In this document: one piece after another, positions 16,246-25,035 of the stretch
Layout: the number at the start of each line of letters is the position of its first letter
How positions within the stretch are numbered: the first letter of the stretch is position 1
NCBI GenBank assembly: GCA_001797275.1
Contig: MGOY01000025.1
Location: 1 to 64,000, forward strand
Direction of reading: 5' to 3'
Source of the DNA: Clostridiales bacterium GWF2_38_85
GTDB lineage: Bacteria; Bacillota; Clostridia; Oscillospirales; CAG-382
Length of the DNA: 64,000 bases
The notes under the pieces: model-generated
The model's database searches: none
What the model saw: only the letters and a program-made list of their open reading frames with translations
What the model was told of the DNA's origin: nothing
Translations under genes and position numbers: made by a program

Positions 16246-17460
16246 ATGTTCAAGAAAAAATACGGTATTGGCACAATTGCATTTTTTGTTGCAGTTTTCT
16301 CAGTTTTTACTTTTTTATTTACTGCAGTAAGTCTAAATAGTTATTATAAAACAAGAGAAACAGATTTTTATGGCGATAAATCATACATCGCAAAGATGTC
16401 ACGTATAGATGATATCATAAGAAGCTCATTCTTCTTTGATATCGATGATGAACAACTCGAAGATATGATGATAAAAGGATATATAGAAGGTCTTGGTGAT
16501 CAGTTTACTTATTATCTCAACCCCTCTGAGGCCGAGCTTTACAGTCAGGCAAGCAATGGTGAGATAATCGGAATAGGAATTTACGCAACCTATGACAGTG
16601 AAGCAGACAGCATTTATGTTACCAACGTTATGGCAGGTTCACCTGCCGAAAAAGCAGGTCTTGTTGCTGGCGATTTAATAACAAAGGTTGGTGATCTCGA
16701 TGTAACCCAAGCAACCTATTATGAAGCAATTTATTCGGTTCCAGGGAAGGCAGGTACTGATGTTACAGTCACTGTCAGTCGGTATCCCAATTATGAAACT
16801 GAAGAAGCATTAACTCTCACCAGAGAGAAAATAACGATAAACAGCGTTTCGTACGAAATGCTCGATAACAACATCGCATATATAAAAATAAATGAGTTCA
16901 ACGATAATACTGATGAACAGTTCAACGAATTACTCAAACAAGCGAAAACCGAAGGTGCTGAGAACATCATGTTTGATGTCAGAAATAATCCAGGTGGAAA
17001 TCTCGAAACAGTATGTAATATACTCGATGAACTTTTACCCAGCGGACCTATTGTTCACATAGTTGACAAAGATAATAACATTGTTCAAACAATAAATTCC
17101 GATGCGCGAGAAACCGACCTTCCCATGGTTGTATTGATTAACCGCAATACAGCTTCAGGCGGTGAGCTTTTCTGCTCAGCACTTCGTGATTACGAGAAAG
17201 CAACTTTACTTGGCGAAACAACCTTCGGAAAAGGCTGCATGCAATCGGTACGTCCGCTTGATGACGGTTCATTGCTTGTTTTCACTACAAACCTTTATAA
17301 TCCGCCATACGGTGAAAATTACCACGGAATAGGTGTTGATCCGCATGTAGAGGTTGTAATGACAGACGAAATGATGAAAATATTCTCCAAACTTACAAGA
17401 GATGAAGACATTCAATTCCAAGCCGCGCTGAACGAAATAGCAAAATTAACGGATAAGTAA
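16246..17460 (+). CDS. C-terminal processing serine protease (S41 family, CtpA/CtpB type)
   Basis: The 404-residue protein has a signal/anchor helix (about 7-28), an N-terminal helical part, a PDZ domain (about 95-175, with the GIGIYATYD loop and AGSPAEKAGL) and a peptidase core. The catalytic Ser is in NTASGGELF and the Lys in TTFGKGCMQS. It would act outside the membrane. Its place after ftsE-ftsX-M23 matches a frequently seen grouping of FtsEX, LytM factor and Ctp protease, where the protease can trim wall enzymes or, in sporulating Firmicutes, activate sigma-K signalling (CtpB). Which applies here cannot be read from sequence. Confidence 0.93.
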   Translation: MFKKKYGIGTIAFFVAVFSVFTFLFTAVSLNSYYKTRETDFYGDKSYIAKMSRIDDIIRSSFFFDIDDEQLEDMMIKGYIEGLGDQFTYYLNPSEAELYSQASNGEIIGIGIYATYDSEADSIYVTNVMAGSPAEKAGLVAGDLITKVGDLDVTQATYYEAIYSVPGKAGTDVTVTVSRYPNYETEEALTLTREKITINSVSYEMLDNNIAYIKINEFNDNTDEQFNELLKQAKTEGAENIMFDVRNNPGGNLETVCNILDELLPSGPIVHIVDKDNNIVQTINSDARETDLPMVVLINRNTASGGELFCSALRDYEKATLLGETTFGKGCMQSVRPLDDGSLLVFTTNLYNPPYGENYHGIGVDPHVEVVMTDEMMKIFSKLTRDEDIQFQAALNEIAKLTDK

Positions 17461-17538
17461 TAGACAAATAAAAGATACGAACTGCCGGCTATAAATATCG
17501 TATTCTTTTAAAATTTACGCCGGAGAATGGATGATAAT

Positions 17539-18021
17539 ATGAACGCACAAAATCTGGTTTATTTAACCAAAGAAGGCCTTGAAAAACTCAAAGCAGAGCT
17601 TGAACACCTTGTTACAGTTAAACGCAAAGAAGTTGGACTTGCAATATCAAAAGCACGTGCATTCGGTGATCTTTCAGAAAACAGCGAATATGATGAAGCA
17701 AAAAATGAACAGGCTGAAATCGAAATAAAAATCGCCAAACTTGAATCGACATTAAAGTATGTTGTCGTTATCGATGATTCCAATATAAAAACAGATAAAG
17801 TCAGCGTTGGCTGTAAGGTCAAGGTTTTTGATTTATCATTTGATGAAGAATGTGAATACACGATCGTCAGCGCAATTGAAGCCGAACCCATGAATTTAAA
17901 AATTTCCGATGAATCTCCACTCGGTAAAGCTCTGATTGGCAGTAAAATTGGTGAAACTGTAACTTTTGAAACACCATCAGGCGTTGACAAGATGAAGATA
18001 TTAAAAATTGCAAAGATGTAA
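17539..18021 (+). CDS. greA: Transcription elongation factor GreA
   Basis: GreA rescues backtracked RNA polymerase by stimulating transcript cleavage. The N-terminal coiled coil carries [16 protein letters not shown] and the tip acidic residues in [17 protein letters not shown]. The C-terminal FKBP-like part ends [20 protein letters not shown]. Length of about 160 is standard. Two in-frame ATGs exist: 17527 is only 1 nt from the GGAG, so 17539 (MNAQNLVYL) is the better start. It stands apart from the S41 gene by about 80 bp. Confidence 0.95.
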   Translation: MNAQNLVYLTKEGLEKLKAELEHLVTVKRKEVGLAISKARAFGDLSENSEYDEAKNEQAEIEIKIAKLESTLKYVVVIDDSNIKTDKVSVGCKVKVFDLSFDEECEYTIVSAIEAEPMNLKISDESPLGKALIGSKIGETVTFETPSGVDKMKILKIAKM

Positions 18022-18023
18022 TA

Positions 18024-18052
18024 GCTAAAACTGAATAAAATTCAGTTTTAGC
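18024..18052 (+). terminator. Hairpin after greA
   Basis: GCTAAAACTGAAT (18024-18036) and its exact complement (18040-18052) form a 13-bp stem with a 3-nt loop, directly after the greA stop codon. The T-run (T6) is 8 nt further on. The same left arm can pair, with one mismatch, with 18263-18275 just upstream of lysS, giving a competing long-range fold. Confidence 0.6.
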
Positions 18053-18055
18053 ATT

Positions 18056-18123
18056 GGGAGTTTTTTGCTTTCACGCCAAAAGCATGGCGTGAATTTGACA
18101 GAATCAAAACGCTCAAAACTCCC
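18056..18123 (+). repeat. Family 3 Y-shaped element, copy 1
   Basis: Outer stem: GGGAGTTTT (18056-18064) with AAAACTCCC (18115-18123). Inside are two hairpins: TTCACGCC...GGCGTGAA (18070-18077 and 18086-18093, loop AAAAGCAT) and TTTGA...TCAAA (18094-18098 and 18104-18108). GCATTG/CAATGC extends the base of the stem after a bulge. The same plan recurs elsewhere in the window. Confidence 0.6.
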
Positions 18124-18168
18124 CGTTATATCAATGCTTCAACTAATTTTTATTCATTTTCGTGTTTA

Positions 18169-18237
18169 GGACTTTATAATTTTTGCATCAAAAGCATGAT
18201 GCAAATCCGGCTTTCGCCGGAACATCATAAACTCTCC
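18169..18237 (+). repeat. Family 3 Y-shaped element, copy 2
   Basis: Outer arms GGACTTTATAAT (18169-18180) and ATCATAAACTCTCC (18224-18237) pair imperfectly. Inner hairpins are TTTGCATC...GATGCAAA (18182-18189, 18198-18205) with the loop AAAAGCAT, identical to the loop in copy 1, and TCCGGctttcgCCGGA (18206-18221). Between this element and lysS a further hairpin, ATCCAT...ATGGAT, lies at 18243-18264. Together these structures fill the 291-bp greA-lysS gap. Confidence 0.5.
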
Positions 18238-18312
18238 GCCCTATCCATACTCAGCTGAATGGATTCAATTTTAGCTTTTCCAACCATGACATGAAAGGAA
18301 TCAAGTATTATA

Positions 18313-19827
18313 ATGCAAAATAATCAAAATTCAAATATACCGAAAGAGTCTGAAGAACAAATTGAGCAAAGTTTTCAGAATGAGCTTCAAATAAGGAGAA
18401 ACAAGCTGTCTGACTTGAAGGCTGAAGGTAATGATCCATTCATAATCACAAAGTTTGACCGTGATACCTATGTTAATTCAATTAAGGAAAACTTTGAACA
18501 ACTTGAAAATACAGACGTCAAAATCGCCGGACGTATTATGTCACGACGCGATATGGGTAAGGCTAACTTCATCGATATCTCTGATTTTTCGGGCAGACTT
18601 CAGGTTTATGTCCGTATTGACGATATCGGTGAAGAAACCTTCGAGGATTTCAAAAAGTGGGACATTGGCGACATTATCGGAATCGGTGGTTTTGTTTTCA
18701 GAACTCGTCGTGGAGAAATATCGGTTCATGCAAAATCGATACAACTGCTCTCAAAGTCACTGCTTCCCCTACCCGAGAAATGGCATGGATTGAAGGACAC
18801 TGAAACCCGTTACCGTAAGCGTTACCTCGACCTTATTGTTAATCCCGAAGTCAGAGATACTTTTGTCAAGAGATCAAAAATTATCTCTCAAATCCGCATC
18901 TTCCTCGATAACAGAGGATTTCTTGAGGTTGAAACACCTGTGCTTCATTCTCAGGCAGGAGGCGCTGCTGCAAAGCCATTTATTACGCATCACAACACGC
19001 TCGATATTGATATGAACCTCAGAATCGCACTCGAACTGCATCTTAAGAGGCTTATTGTCGGCGGCTTTGATAGAGTTTACGAAATCGGTCGCGTATTTCG
19101 CAACGAGGGTATGTCACCCAGACACAACCCCGAATTCACACTGCTTGAATTATATCAGGCATATACAGACTTTGAAGGTATGATGGAGCTTACCGAAAGC
19201 CTTATTAAAGACCTTGCGAAGAAGGTTGTCGGTACGGATATAGTCCCTTACGGTGAATATGAGATCGACCTTTCAAAACCTTTCACAAGACTCAAGATGA
19301 GTGATGCAGTAAAAGAATATGCAAAAGTTGATTTTAATCAGATAAAGACTCTTGATGAAGCAAGAGCTGTTGCCGACAAGCACCATATAGACTACGAAAA
19401 GAGACACGGTATCGGCGACATTCTCAACCTGTTCTTCGAGCATTATGTTGAGGACAAGCTCATACAGCCGACCTTTGTCACGCATCATCCTGTTGAAATT
19501 TCACCGCTTGCAAAGCGTTCTCCAACCGAACCAAATCTCACAGAGCGTTTCGAGCTGTTTATTCTCGGCAGAGAAACTGCAAACGCATTCTCGGAGCTTA
19601 ACGATCCTATTGATCAACGCGCAAGATTTGAAGCACAGGCGGCACTCAAGGCAAATGGCGACGAAGAAGCCTGCGATGTTGATGAGGATTTCCTGACCGC
19701 ACTCGAATATGGTATGCCACCAACAGGCGGTCTCGGAGTCGGTGTAGACCGTCTGACAATGCTACTCACTAACAGTGTTTCAATCAGAGATGTTATTTTA
19801 TTCCCGACAATGAGACCAACCGACTAA
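18313..19827 (+). CDS. lysS: Lysyl-tRNA synthetase, class II
   Basis: The enzyme charges tRNA-Lys. An OB-fold anticodon-binding domain (about residues 55-165) precedes the class II core. Motif 2 is [17 protein letters not shown] and motif 3 is [23 protein letters not shown] is motif 1 region. The 504 residues are normal for bacterial LysS. A GAAAGGAA RBS precedes the ATG. The upstream region holds a dense array of hairpins (18024-18264) rather than a recognisable T-box. Confidence 0.97.
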   Translation: MQNNQNSNIPKESEEQIEQSFQNELQIRRNKLSDLKAEGNDPFIITKFDRDTYVNSIKENFEQLENTDVKIAGRIMSRRDMGKANFIDISDFSGRLQVYVRIDDIGEETFEDFKKWDIGDIIGIGGFVFRTRRGEISVHAKSIQLLSKSLLPLPEKWHGLKDTETRYRKRYLDLIVNPEVRDTFVKRSKIISQIRIFLDNRGFLEVETPVLHSQAGGAAAKPFITHHNTLDIDMNLRIALELHLKRLIVGGFDRVYEIGRVFRNEGMSPRHNPEFTLLELYQAYTDFEGMMELTESLIKDLAKKVVGTDIVPYGEYEIDLSKPFTRLKMSDAVKEYAKVDFNQIKTLDEARAVADKHHIDYEKRHGIGDILNLFFEHYVEDKLIQPTFVTHHPVEISPLAKRSPTEPNLTERFELFILGRETANAFSELNDPIDQRARFEAQAALKANGDEEACDVDEDFLTALEYGMPPTGGLGVGVDRLTMLLTNSVSIRDVILFPTMRPTD

Positions 19828-19846
19828 TAATTTAGGAGGACTCGAT

Positions 19847-20524
19847 ATGGACGATAAAGTTGAAAAAAGGACATTTAAACAAAAGCTGATCGACATCTGG
19901 GACGATCATAAGTGGAAAATCATTATCGGTGGAGCTGCATTCATCGTTATCCTCAGCGGCATTATTTCGCTGATAAACAAACATGATCCCGACCTGAATA
20001 TAATGTATGTCGGACCGAATCTACTTTCTCCGACCGTTGAGGATATGATTAATCAGTCAATCGAAGAAGAGTTTTCATCTGATTATAATGGAGACGGTGT
20101 ATTGACAGCTGACATCCTGGCTTTGTCAATTGCTTCTATTGCAGACAATGAAAGCGATCCAAGCTATGTTTACATTGCCTATGATACCGAAATCCTGACA
20201 AGGTTCAATACCGAAATTCGCGCAGGCGGTTCGTTCATATACATAGTAGATCCGGTTTATTATGATATGCTACTTGATCTTGGTGTACTTGCACCACTCT
20301 CAAGTATTCTTGACGAGGTACCGGAGTATGCGCTGGACGATGGTTTTGGTATGCCTTTCGGTGATATTTATGCAAGCAATCTTGACGGTTTCTCGAAAAT
20401 TCCCGACGATCTGATTATTTGTATCAGACAAGGACCTGAAAGCGATGACTTATCCTGGGGACGTTCAATGGAACAGTATTCTTACAATGTTGACTTCTTC
20501 AAAAAATTCGTTGCATATGATTAA
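19847..20524 (+). CDS. Membrane-anchored protein of unknown function
   Basis: I do not recognise a named family. A basic N terminus (residues 1-25) is followed by one hydrophobic helix (about 28-46, IIIGGAAFIVILSGIISLI) and an extracellular part of about 180 residues. The extracellular part has a mixed alpha/beta composition, with a region resembling substrate-binding folds (IMYVGPNLL, YIAYDTEIL, FIYIVDP). It lies 19 bp after lysS with RBS AGGAGG and is probably in the same transcript. Its 3' end overlaps the convergent YlbJ-like gene by 60 bp. Confidence 0.7.
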   Translation: MDDKVEKRTFKQKLIDIWDDHKWKIIIGGAAFIVILSGIISLINKHDPDLNIMYVGPNLLSPTVEDMINQSIEEEFSSDYNGDGVLTADILALSIASIADNESDPSYVYIAYDTEILTRFNTEIRAGGSFIYIVDPVYYDMLLDLGVLAPLSSILDEVPEYALDDGFGMPFGDIYASNLDGFSKIPDDLIICIRQGPESDDLSWGRSMEQYSYNVDFFKKFVAYD

Positions 20525-21388
20525 AAGCCAGGCAATAAAACAGCCGATTACAGCTTGAAGCATTTTTGCCGGGACATACAACCGGTTGCTTAGTTTCCCT
20601 CTTGTTATCGATGCAACCTGACCGTAAACGGCAATGCCCCCGAAGCAACAGAAAAGGGTTGTGGCAAATAATGCTGCATTATTATCTAACGATTTGCACT
20701 GTATAACACCACTTGAAAATTCAAAAATTCCCTTTACAGGTATGATTGTATCCGGTATAATTGCTGCAACAATATCACCGAAAAAAGCAAAAACTATGAC
20801 CGATGCGCAGATATTCAACATAGTAATACCGTTGTTTACAACACTTGAAGTAAATTCATAAGAATTAGTATCAGCAGCCATCAGAATTATTGATGGCTGC
20901 TCTTTTTTTATACTTAATATTATTCTGAAAACAACAGCTATAATAACTGCACTAAAAAATTGTGACAAAAATATAATCCAAGCTCCGTTTATACCCACAA
21001 TTCTACTTGTAACACCGAATATAAAGGCAAGACTGCAATTGTTTGAGAACAGGTTCAGGTATTCAGCACTTTTTTTGCTGATGCGATTCTGTTCCGAAAG
21101 TGCGGTCGATAACTTTGCTCCTATCGGGAATCCGCAGAGGAGTCCAAGCAGAAAAACTGTTACCCCTGCACCGCCTATACCTATACTACATCCTAACGGC
21201 TCCAGAATGCGCTCAACCGGTCTGAATACGTTTTTTCTGACGAGATAGTCTGTAAGTACCATGTAAATAAACAAAGCGGGAACAATAGTCTTAATGCAAA
21301 TCACAATCGTATTGTATACACTGTTCGAAACAAATTCGGGAGATACCAAAGCTCCGAAAAGAACAATCACAACCAGAAAAGCCGTCAT
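20465..21388 (-). CDS. Sporulation integral membrane protein YlbJ-like
   Basis: A polytopic membrane protein of 307 residues with about eight hydrophobic segments. GLLCGFPIGAKLSTAL followed by LFSNNCSLAFIFGV matches the pattern of the nucleoside-recognition/YlbJ (SpoVV) group, in which a GFP/YPxGA loop and an N-rich loop recur. YlbJ family members move dipicolinate or support cortex formation in the mother cell. The adjacent yqfC-yqfD genes, which are sporulation genes, support this. The 60-bp tail-to-tail overlap with the preceding plus-strand gene is unusual but both frames look genuine. Confidence 0.65.
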   Translation of the reverse strand: MTAFLVVIVLFGALVSPEFVSNSVYNTIVICIKTIVPALFIYMVLTDYLVRKNVFRPVERILEPLGCSIGIGGAGVTVFLLGLLCGFPIGAKLSTALSEQNRISKKSAEYLNLFSNNCSLAFIFGVTSRIVGINGAWIIFLSQFFSAVIIAVVFRIILSIKKEQPSIILMAADTNSYEFTSSVVNNGITMLNICASVIVFAFFGDIVAAIIPDTIIPVKGIFEFSSGVIQCKSLDNNAALFATTLFCCFGGIAVYGQVASITRGKLSNRLYVPAKMLQAVIGCFIAWLLIICNEFFEEVNIVRILFH

Positions 21389-21516
21389 TTATGCTGCCAT
21401 CCCTTCAATATATACAATTCCGTATATGACATATATATTGTCTATGACACATATACTTGCATAAAAAAGAAGTGGTTTTAATAAAATTATACAGATAAAA
21501 CAATAGAGACAGCAGA

Positions 21517-21648
21517 GTGAAAAATGATTTTCACGCAGAAAAAGTCACTTGACAATCACCGTTATGACCATCAATCCGCAAGCAGAATTACTACCGCTAC
21601 GTAGAACGTGTCTTTTTCATTCCTATTTGTGCTGATGCACAGCATCAG
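21517..21648 (+). other. Hairpin-rich leader upstream of yqfC
   Basis: Three palindromes precede yqfC: GTGAAAA...TTTTCAC (21517-21534); GAAAAAGTCAC with GTGTCTTTTTC (21538-21548, 21608-21618, one mismatch), enclosing 59 nt; and CTGATGCacaGCATCAG (21632-21648), just before the RBS. The middle structure might be a distant family 3 element, but its inner hairpins are weak. Confidence 0.4.
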
Positions 21649-21661
21649 AATGGAGATTTAT

Positions 21662-21892
21662 ATGTTTAATACAAAAATAATCAAATCAAGAGCGTATGTT
21701 GAACTACGTGGAAACAATGAAGCGTTGATAGAAGGCTGTGATCTTCTAAAAAGCTACACAGAGGACGAGATACTTCTTTCACTGGATAATGTTGACCTTA
21801 AAATTAAGGGCAGAAAGCTGCTGATGGAAGCGCTGACCGATGACAGAATTGCCATAACCGGCTTTATTATCTCTCTTGAATATGTTTATTGA
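21662..21892 (+). CDS. yqfC: Sporulation protein YqfC
   Basis: A 76-residue YabP/YqfC-family protein (MFNTKIIKSRAYVELRGNNE at the N terminus, then EGCDLLKSYTEDEILL and ITGFIISLEYVY at the end). In Bacillus it is expressed in the mother cell under sigma-E; its exact role is unclear. The start was set at ATG 21662, which follows GGAG; the longer frame upstream lacks an RBS. It overlaps yqfD by 11 nt, the conserved arrangement. Confidence 0.88.
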   Translation: MFNTKIIKSRAYVELRGNNEALIEGCDLLKSYTEDEILLSLDNVDLKIKGRKLLMEALTDDRIAITGFIISLEYVY

Positions 21893-23111
21893 TATTTTTC
21901 ACTTCACCCACAAGTTGTTTGGGTATTTCAAGATGTCTATTGAAGATTATCACCCCGAGGCATTCATCAATTTGTTGAATAAGAAAAAATTGTTCCTCTG
22001 GAATCTTATGCCCATTAATGCTCACTTATTCACCTTTCGTTGTTCACTGTTCAGTGCATACAAGGTAGTCAGTGAAGCAAAAAGTGCAGGTGTAAAGCTT
22101 ACAATTGAAAAAGGCATCGGACTGCCCTTTGTCATTAACAAATACAGAAAACGGACAGGTCTGATGGTCGGAACTCTGATATCGATGCTTATAATTATGT
22201 TATCGAATCTGTTTATCTGGGATGTTCAGATTGTTGACGGTGATATGACCCCTGAGCTATATGCTGCTTTGAAAAGAGTCGGTTGTTATTCCGGGCGATA
22301 TATAATGGATTACAATGTAACAGACGCAAAAATGCAGTTTCTGCTTGAGAACGATGAATACTCCTTCTTCGCAATAAATATCAACGGCACTATTGCAATG
22401 GTTGAATTGAAAAAGCGAGTATTACCCGACATAGAAGAATACGATTACAGCTATTGTCATATAGTTGCATCAGACGATGCGCAAATTATTGATATTACTG
22501 CACAAAGAGGTGATCCTGTTGTCAAGGTCGGTGATGTTGTTGAAAAGGGACAAATTCTTGTAAACGGAGAAACCATGGATAAACACAATGTAATCCATCC
22601 TGTCCGCTCAATTGCGACCGTAAACGCAAAAATGAATAAGCTGATCGAAATCAAAATTCCATTAAAACAGCCCGAGAAGGTATATACAGGCAATGAATTA
22701 ACAAAAACCCGGATTGTTGTTTTCGGACAGCAGATAAATTTGTTTTTCGCTGAGTTCCCCGATTATGAGCTTTGTGATGTTGAATCAAGTTTTGACCGGA
22801 TTAAGCTGTTTAATATGATAAGATTGCCAATTGATTCCTTCGCAGAAAAGTTCACCGAATTTCGTATTGAAGAAAAGGTACTGAATGAGGCTGAAGCAAC
22901 TCTGATTGCTGAAAAATCCTTCGACAACGATATCAAGATCTATGTCAACGACGGACAGTTAATTTCAAAAACCTATACAACAAAAATAAATACCGCAGAA
23001 AACTGTCTTGTTCTCTACGGCGATATCACATTCATTAAAAATATTGCAGTTGTGGAACCCTTCGATTATGTCCCGATCCCGGATGAGACGACTTCTATTC
23101 CGCAAGATTGA
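21882..23111 (+). CDS. yqfD: Sporulation protein YqfD
   Basis: The protein (about 409 residues) has a cytoplasmic N-terminal part, one membrane helix (about 95-115, MVGTLISMLIIMLSNLFIW) and a large external part. YSFFAININGTIAMVELKKR and GDPVVKVGDVVEKGQILVNG match the YqfD family, which is needed for efficient engulfment-stage sporulation in Bacillus. The start is ATG 21882 or TTG 21876, both inside the end of yqfC, so it is probably translationally coupled. Its 3' end overlaps convergent pepV by 17 bp. Confidence 0.9.
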   Translation: MFIDIFHFTHKLFGYFKMSIEDYHPEAFINLLNKKKLFLWNLMPINAHLFTFRCSLFSAYKVVSEAKSAGVKLTIEKGIGLPFVINKYRKRTGLMVGTLISMLIIMLSNLFIWDVQIVDGDMTPELYAALKRVGCYSGRYIMDYNVTDAKMQFLLENDEYSFFAININGTIAMVELKKRVLPDIEEYDYSYCHIVASDDAQIIDITAQRGDPVVKVGDVVEKGQILVNGETMDKHNVIHPVRSIATVNAKMNKLIEIKIPLKQPEKVYTGNELTKTRIVVFGQQINLFFAEFPDYELCDVESSFDRIKLFNMIRLPIDSFAEKFTEFRIEEKVLNEAEATLIAEKSFDNDIKIYVNDGQLISKTYTTKINTAENCLVLYGDITFIKNIAVVEPFDYVPIPDETTSIPQD

Positions 23112-24492
23112 TCATCGATGAAGCAAATATCTTTATCGAATCAAAAAGCTCTTCTTTGGTTATATATTCATCTCTTTCATGCGGACCACCCCTACCATCA
23201 CCGAGCAGTCCGGCTACATCACCGAAGGTTGCACCAAAGGCAACGCAATCGGGGAATGCTCTTGCATAGGTTCCGCCACCTGTTGTATACGGTACATCGG
23301 TTCTGCCTGTTACATCCCTATAAGCTTGCATAAGTGCTTGTATTTCCTTGCTGTCAGGGTTTTTGTAATATGGAGGTTTGTCATATAACAGGCTGACAGA
23401 GAACCCGTCCTTAATTACTGATCTTGAAAGCAGTGCAAAAACATCGTCCATCTTTTTGGTTACGGGATAACGGATGTTAATGTTCTGAACTATTCTGCCT
23501 TCAACAATCTTCATAACTCCGCCAATGCAGGTCAGATAACCCGATTCTTCATCGCTCATATCGATTCCGAGGTTTTTACCTTCAAATTCTGAGAGGATTG
23601 CAGATAAATACTCAAGGCTTACATATTCTTTGCTAACTTTTTCAAACTCTATATTCTTGATAATCCAGTCGGTTAATACTGCAATCGCATTGACTGAGCC
23701 TTCGGGATATGCAGCATGTGCAGCTCTTCCTGCTGCAGTTACTTTAATCTGCGTTGAGGAAAGTCTTTCGACTTTAATATTATCTTTATTGCCAAAACAT
23801 ATTTCAGTGTTTATAACTGCGTATGCACTGTCGGGAACTGCATTTGTTGCATTACCGCCCTTGATGTCAGCGATAACCTTGCCGATGCTACCCAATGTGA
23901 TATCACAGCCTGCGATGCCCTTTTCACCAATGCAGACAGGATATTCCGAATCAGGGGTAAATGAAAATCTTGGCGGTTTCTTTGTTTCAAGAAAATGTGG
24001 CAGGTCGGTCATACCCACTTCCTCATCACTGCCCATAATAAGCCTTACCGAAAACGGAAGCTTGATATCGTTTTCTTTCAGATACCTCATCGCATAAAGT
24101 GCTGCTATCATCGGGCCTTTGTCATCCTCGGTACCTCTGCCGATGAAAAGTCCATCCTTCTCAGTCAGTTTGAAAGGCTGGAATTTCCAACCGTCGCCAA
24201 CCGGGACTATATCAAGGTGAGTTACAATACCGATTTCTTCTTCTGATTCAATGCTTTTATATATAATACTTCCGCAGTAGTAGTCGTGGTTCTCGGCTTC
24301 GAAGCCGTATTTTCTACCCAGCTCAAGAGCTTTGTCTAATGCCAATCCGCAATTTTTCCCGAATGTAAAGTTTCCATCTGCCTCACTTCTGACGCTCGGT
24401 ATAGCAATTAACTCAGCAAAATCCGAAAACAGGCTCGTTTCATTAAATTTTATAAAATCATCCATCGATTTTTGATTGATGTTCTCGTTCAA
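23095..24492 (-). CDS. pepV: Dipeptidase PepV/Sapep-type M20 peptidase
   Basis: This 465-residue zinc peptidase cuts dipeptides such as beta-Ala- or D-Ala-containing substrates in the cytoplasm. Metal-site motifs are in order: IGIVTHLDIVPVGDGW (His, Asp), FIGRGTEDDKGPMIAAL (Asp), GSDEEVGMTDL (catalytic Glu, metal Glu), FTPDSEYP (Asp) and a C-terminal GGPHERDEYI (His). The insert of about 150 residues between these holds the dimer/lid domain typical of PepV. The start is TTG at 24492, preceded by AAAGG at 12 nt; an internal ATG (24465) has no RBS. It lies 18 bp after the fumarase-like gene. Confidence 0.92.
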   Translation of the reverse strand: MNENINQKSMDDFIKFNETSLFSDFAELIAIPSVRSEADGNFTFGKNCGLALDKALELGRKYGFEAENHDYYCGSIIYKSIESEEEIGIVTHLDIVPVGDGWKFQPFKLTEKDGLFIGRGTEDDKGPMIAALYAMRYLKENDIKLPFSVRLIMGSDEEVGMTDLPHFLETKKPPRFSFTPDSEYPVCIGEKGIAGCDITLGSIGKVIADIKGGNATNAVPDSAYAVINTEICFGNKDNIKVERLSSTQIKVTAAGRAAHAAYPEGSVNAIAVLTDWIIKNIEFEKVSKEYVSLEYLSAILSEFEGKNLGIDMSDEESGYLTCIGGVMKIVEGRIVQNINIRYPVTKKMDDVFALLSRSVIKDGFSVSLLYDKPPYYKNPDSKEIQALMQAYRDVTGRTDVPYTTGGGTYARAFPDCVAFGATFGDVAGLLGDGRGGPHERDEYITKEELFDSIKIFASSMINLAE

Positions 24493-24510
24493 AATAAATT
24501 CTTACCTTTC

Positions 24511-25035
24511 TCAAGCATTAAAGATATTACCGCCAAAGCAGTCAATAGCAGTATATACAGGAAAGTTGTGAAATGTCAGCTTTCTTATTGCCTCACAGCC
24601 AAGCTCCTCAAATGCGATAATTTCGCAGGATGTGATATGCCTTGCGTACAATGCACCGGCACCGCCGATTGCGATAAAGTAGGGTGCTTTATTGCGAATT
24701 ATAGCCTCACAGACAGACTTGTTGCGCTGACCTTTTCCAATAGTCGCGCCAAGTCCGAGATCATACAGACTGGGAGTAAATTCGTCCATGCGTCCGCTTG
24801 TTGTAGGCCCTGCTGAGCCGATAACAGCACCTTCCGGTGCGGGTGTAGGTCCTGCGTAATATATGACTGCACCGTTTATGTCAATGGGCAGTTTCTCACC
24901 CTTGTCAAGCATTTTTATCATGCGCATATGTGCTGCATCTCTGGCGGTGTAAACCGTACCGCTTAGCAGAACATCATCGCATGCATGAAGCTTTTCCGCA
25001 AAACTTTTTATTTCCGCTGTGTTTATCTCAATCAT
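24511..25035 (-). CDS. Class I fumarase/tartrate dehydratase beta subunit, orphan
   Basis: The 174-residue protein matches the C-terminal (beta) domain of class I hydro-lyases: LLSGTVYTARDAAHMRM, then YYAGPTPAPEGAVIGSAGPT and TTSGRMD, ending FTAIDCFGGNIF-like. In two-subunit enzymes this part swivels over the [4Fe-4S] active site held by the alpha subunit. No alpha subunit gene is nearby: the gene upstream encodes a DivIVA-like protein that overlaps it by 4 nt. The alpha partner must be elsewhere, or the subunit was separated by rearrangement. Confidence 0.88.
   Translation of the reverse strand: MIEINTAEIKSFAEKLHACDDVLLSGTVYTARDAAHMRMIKMLDKGEKLPIDINGAVIYYAGPTPAPEGAVIGSAGPTTSGRMDEFTPSLYDLGLGATIGKGQRNKSVCEAIIRNKAPYFIAIGGAGALYARHITSCEIIAFEELGCEAIRKLTFHNFPVYTAIDCFGGNIFNA

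Noticed and set aside
18022-18312. T-box or lysine riboswitch upstream of lysS
   Set aside because: No T-box core or lysine-riboswitch core was seen, and the hairpins follow the family 3 plan instead.
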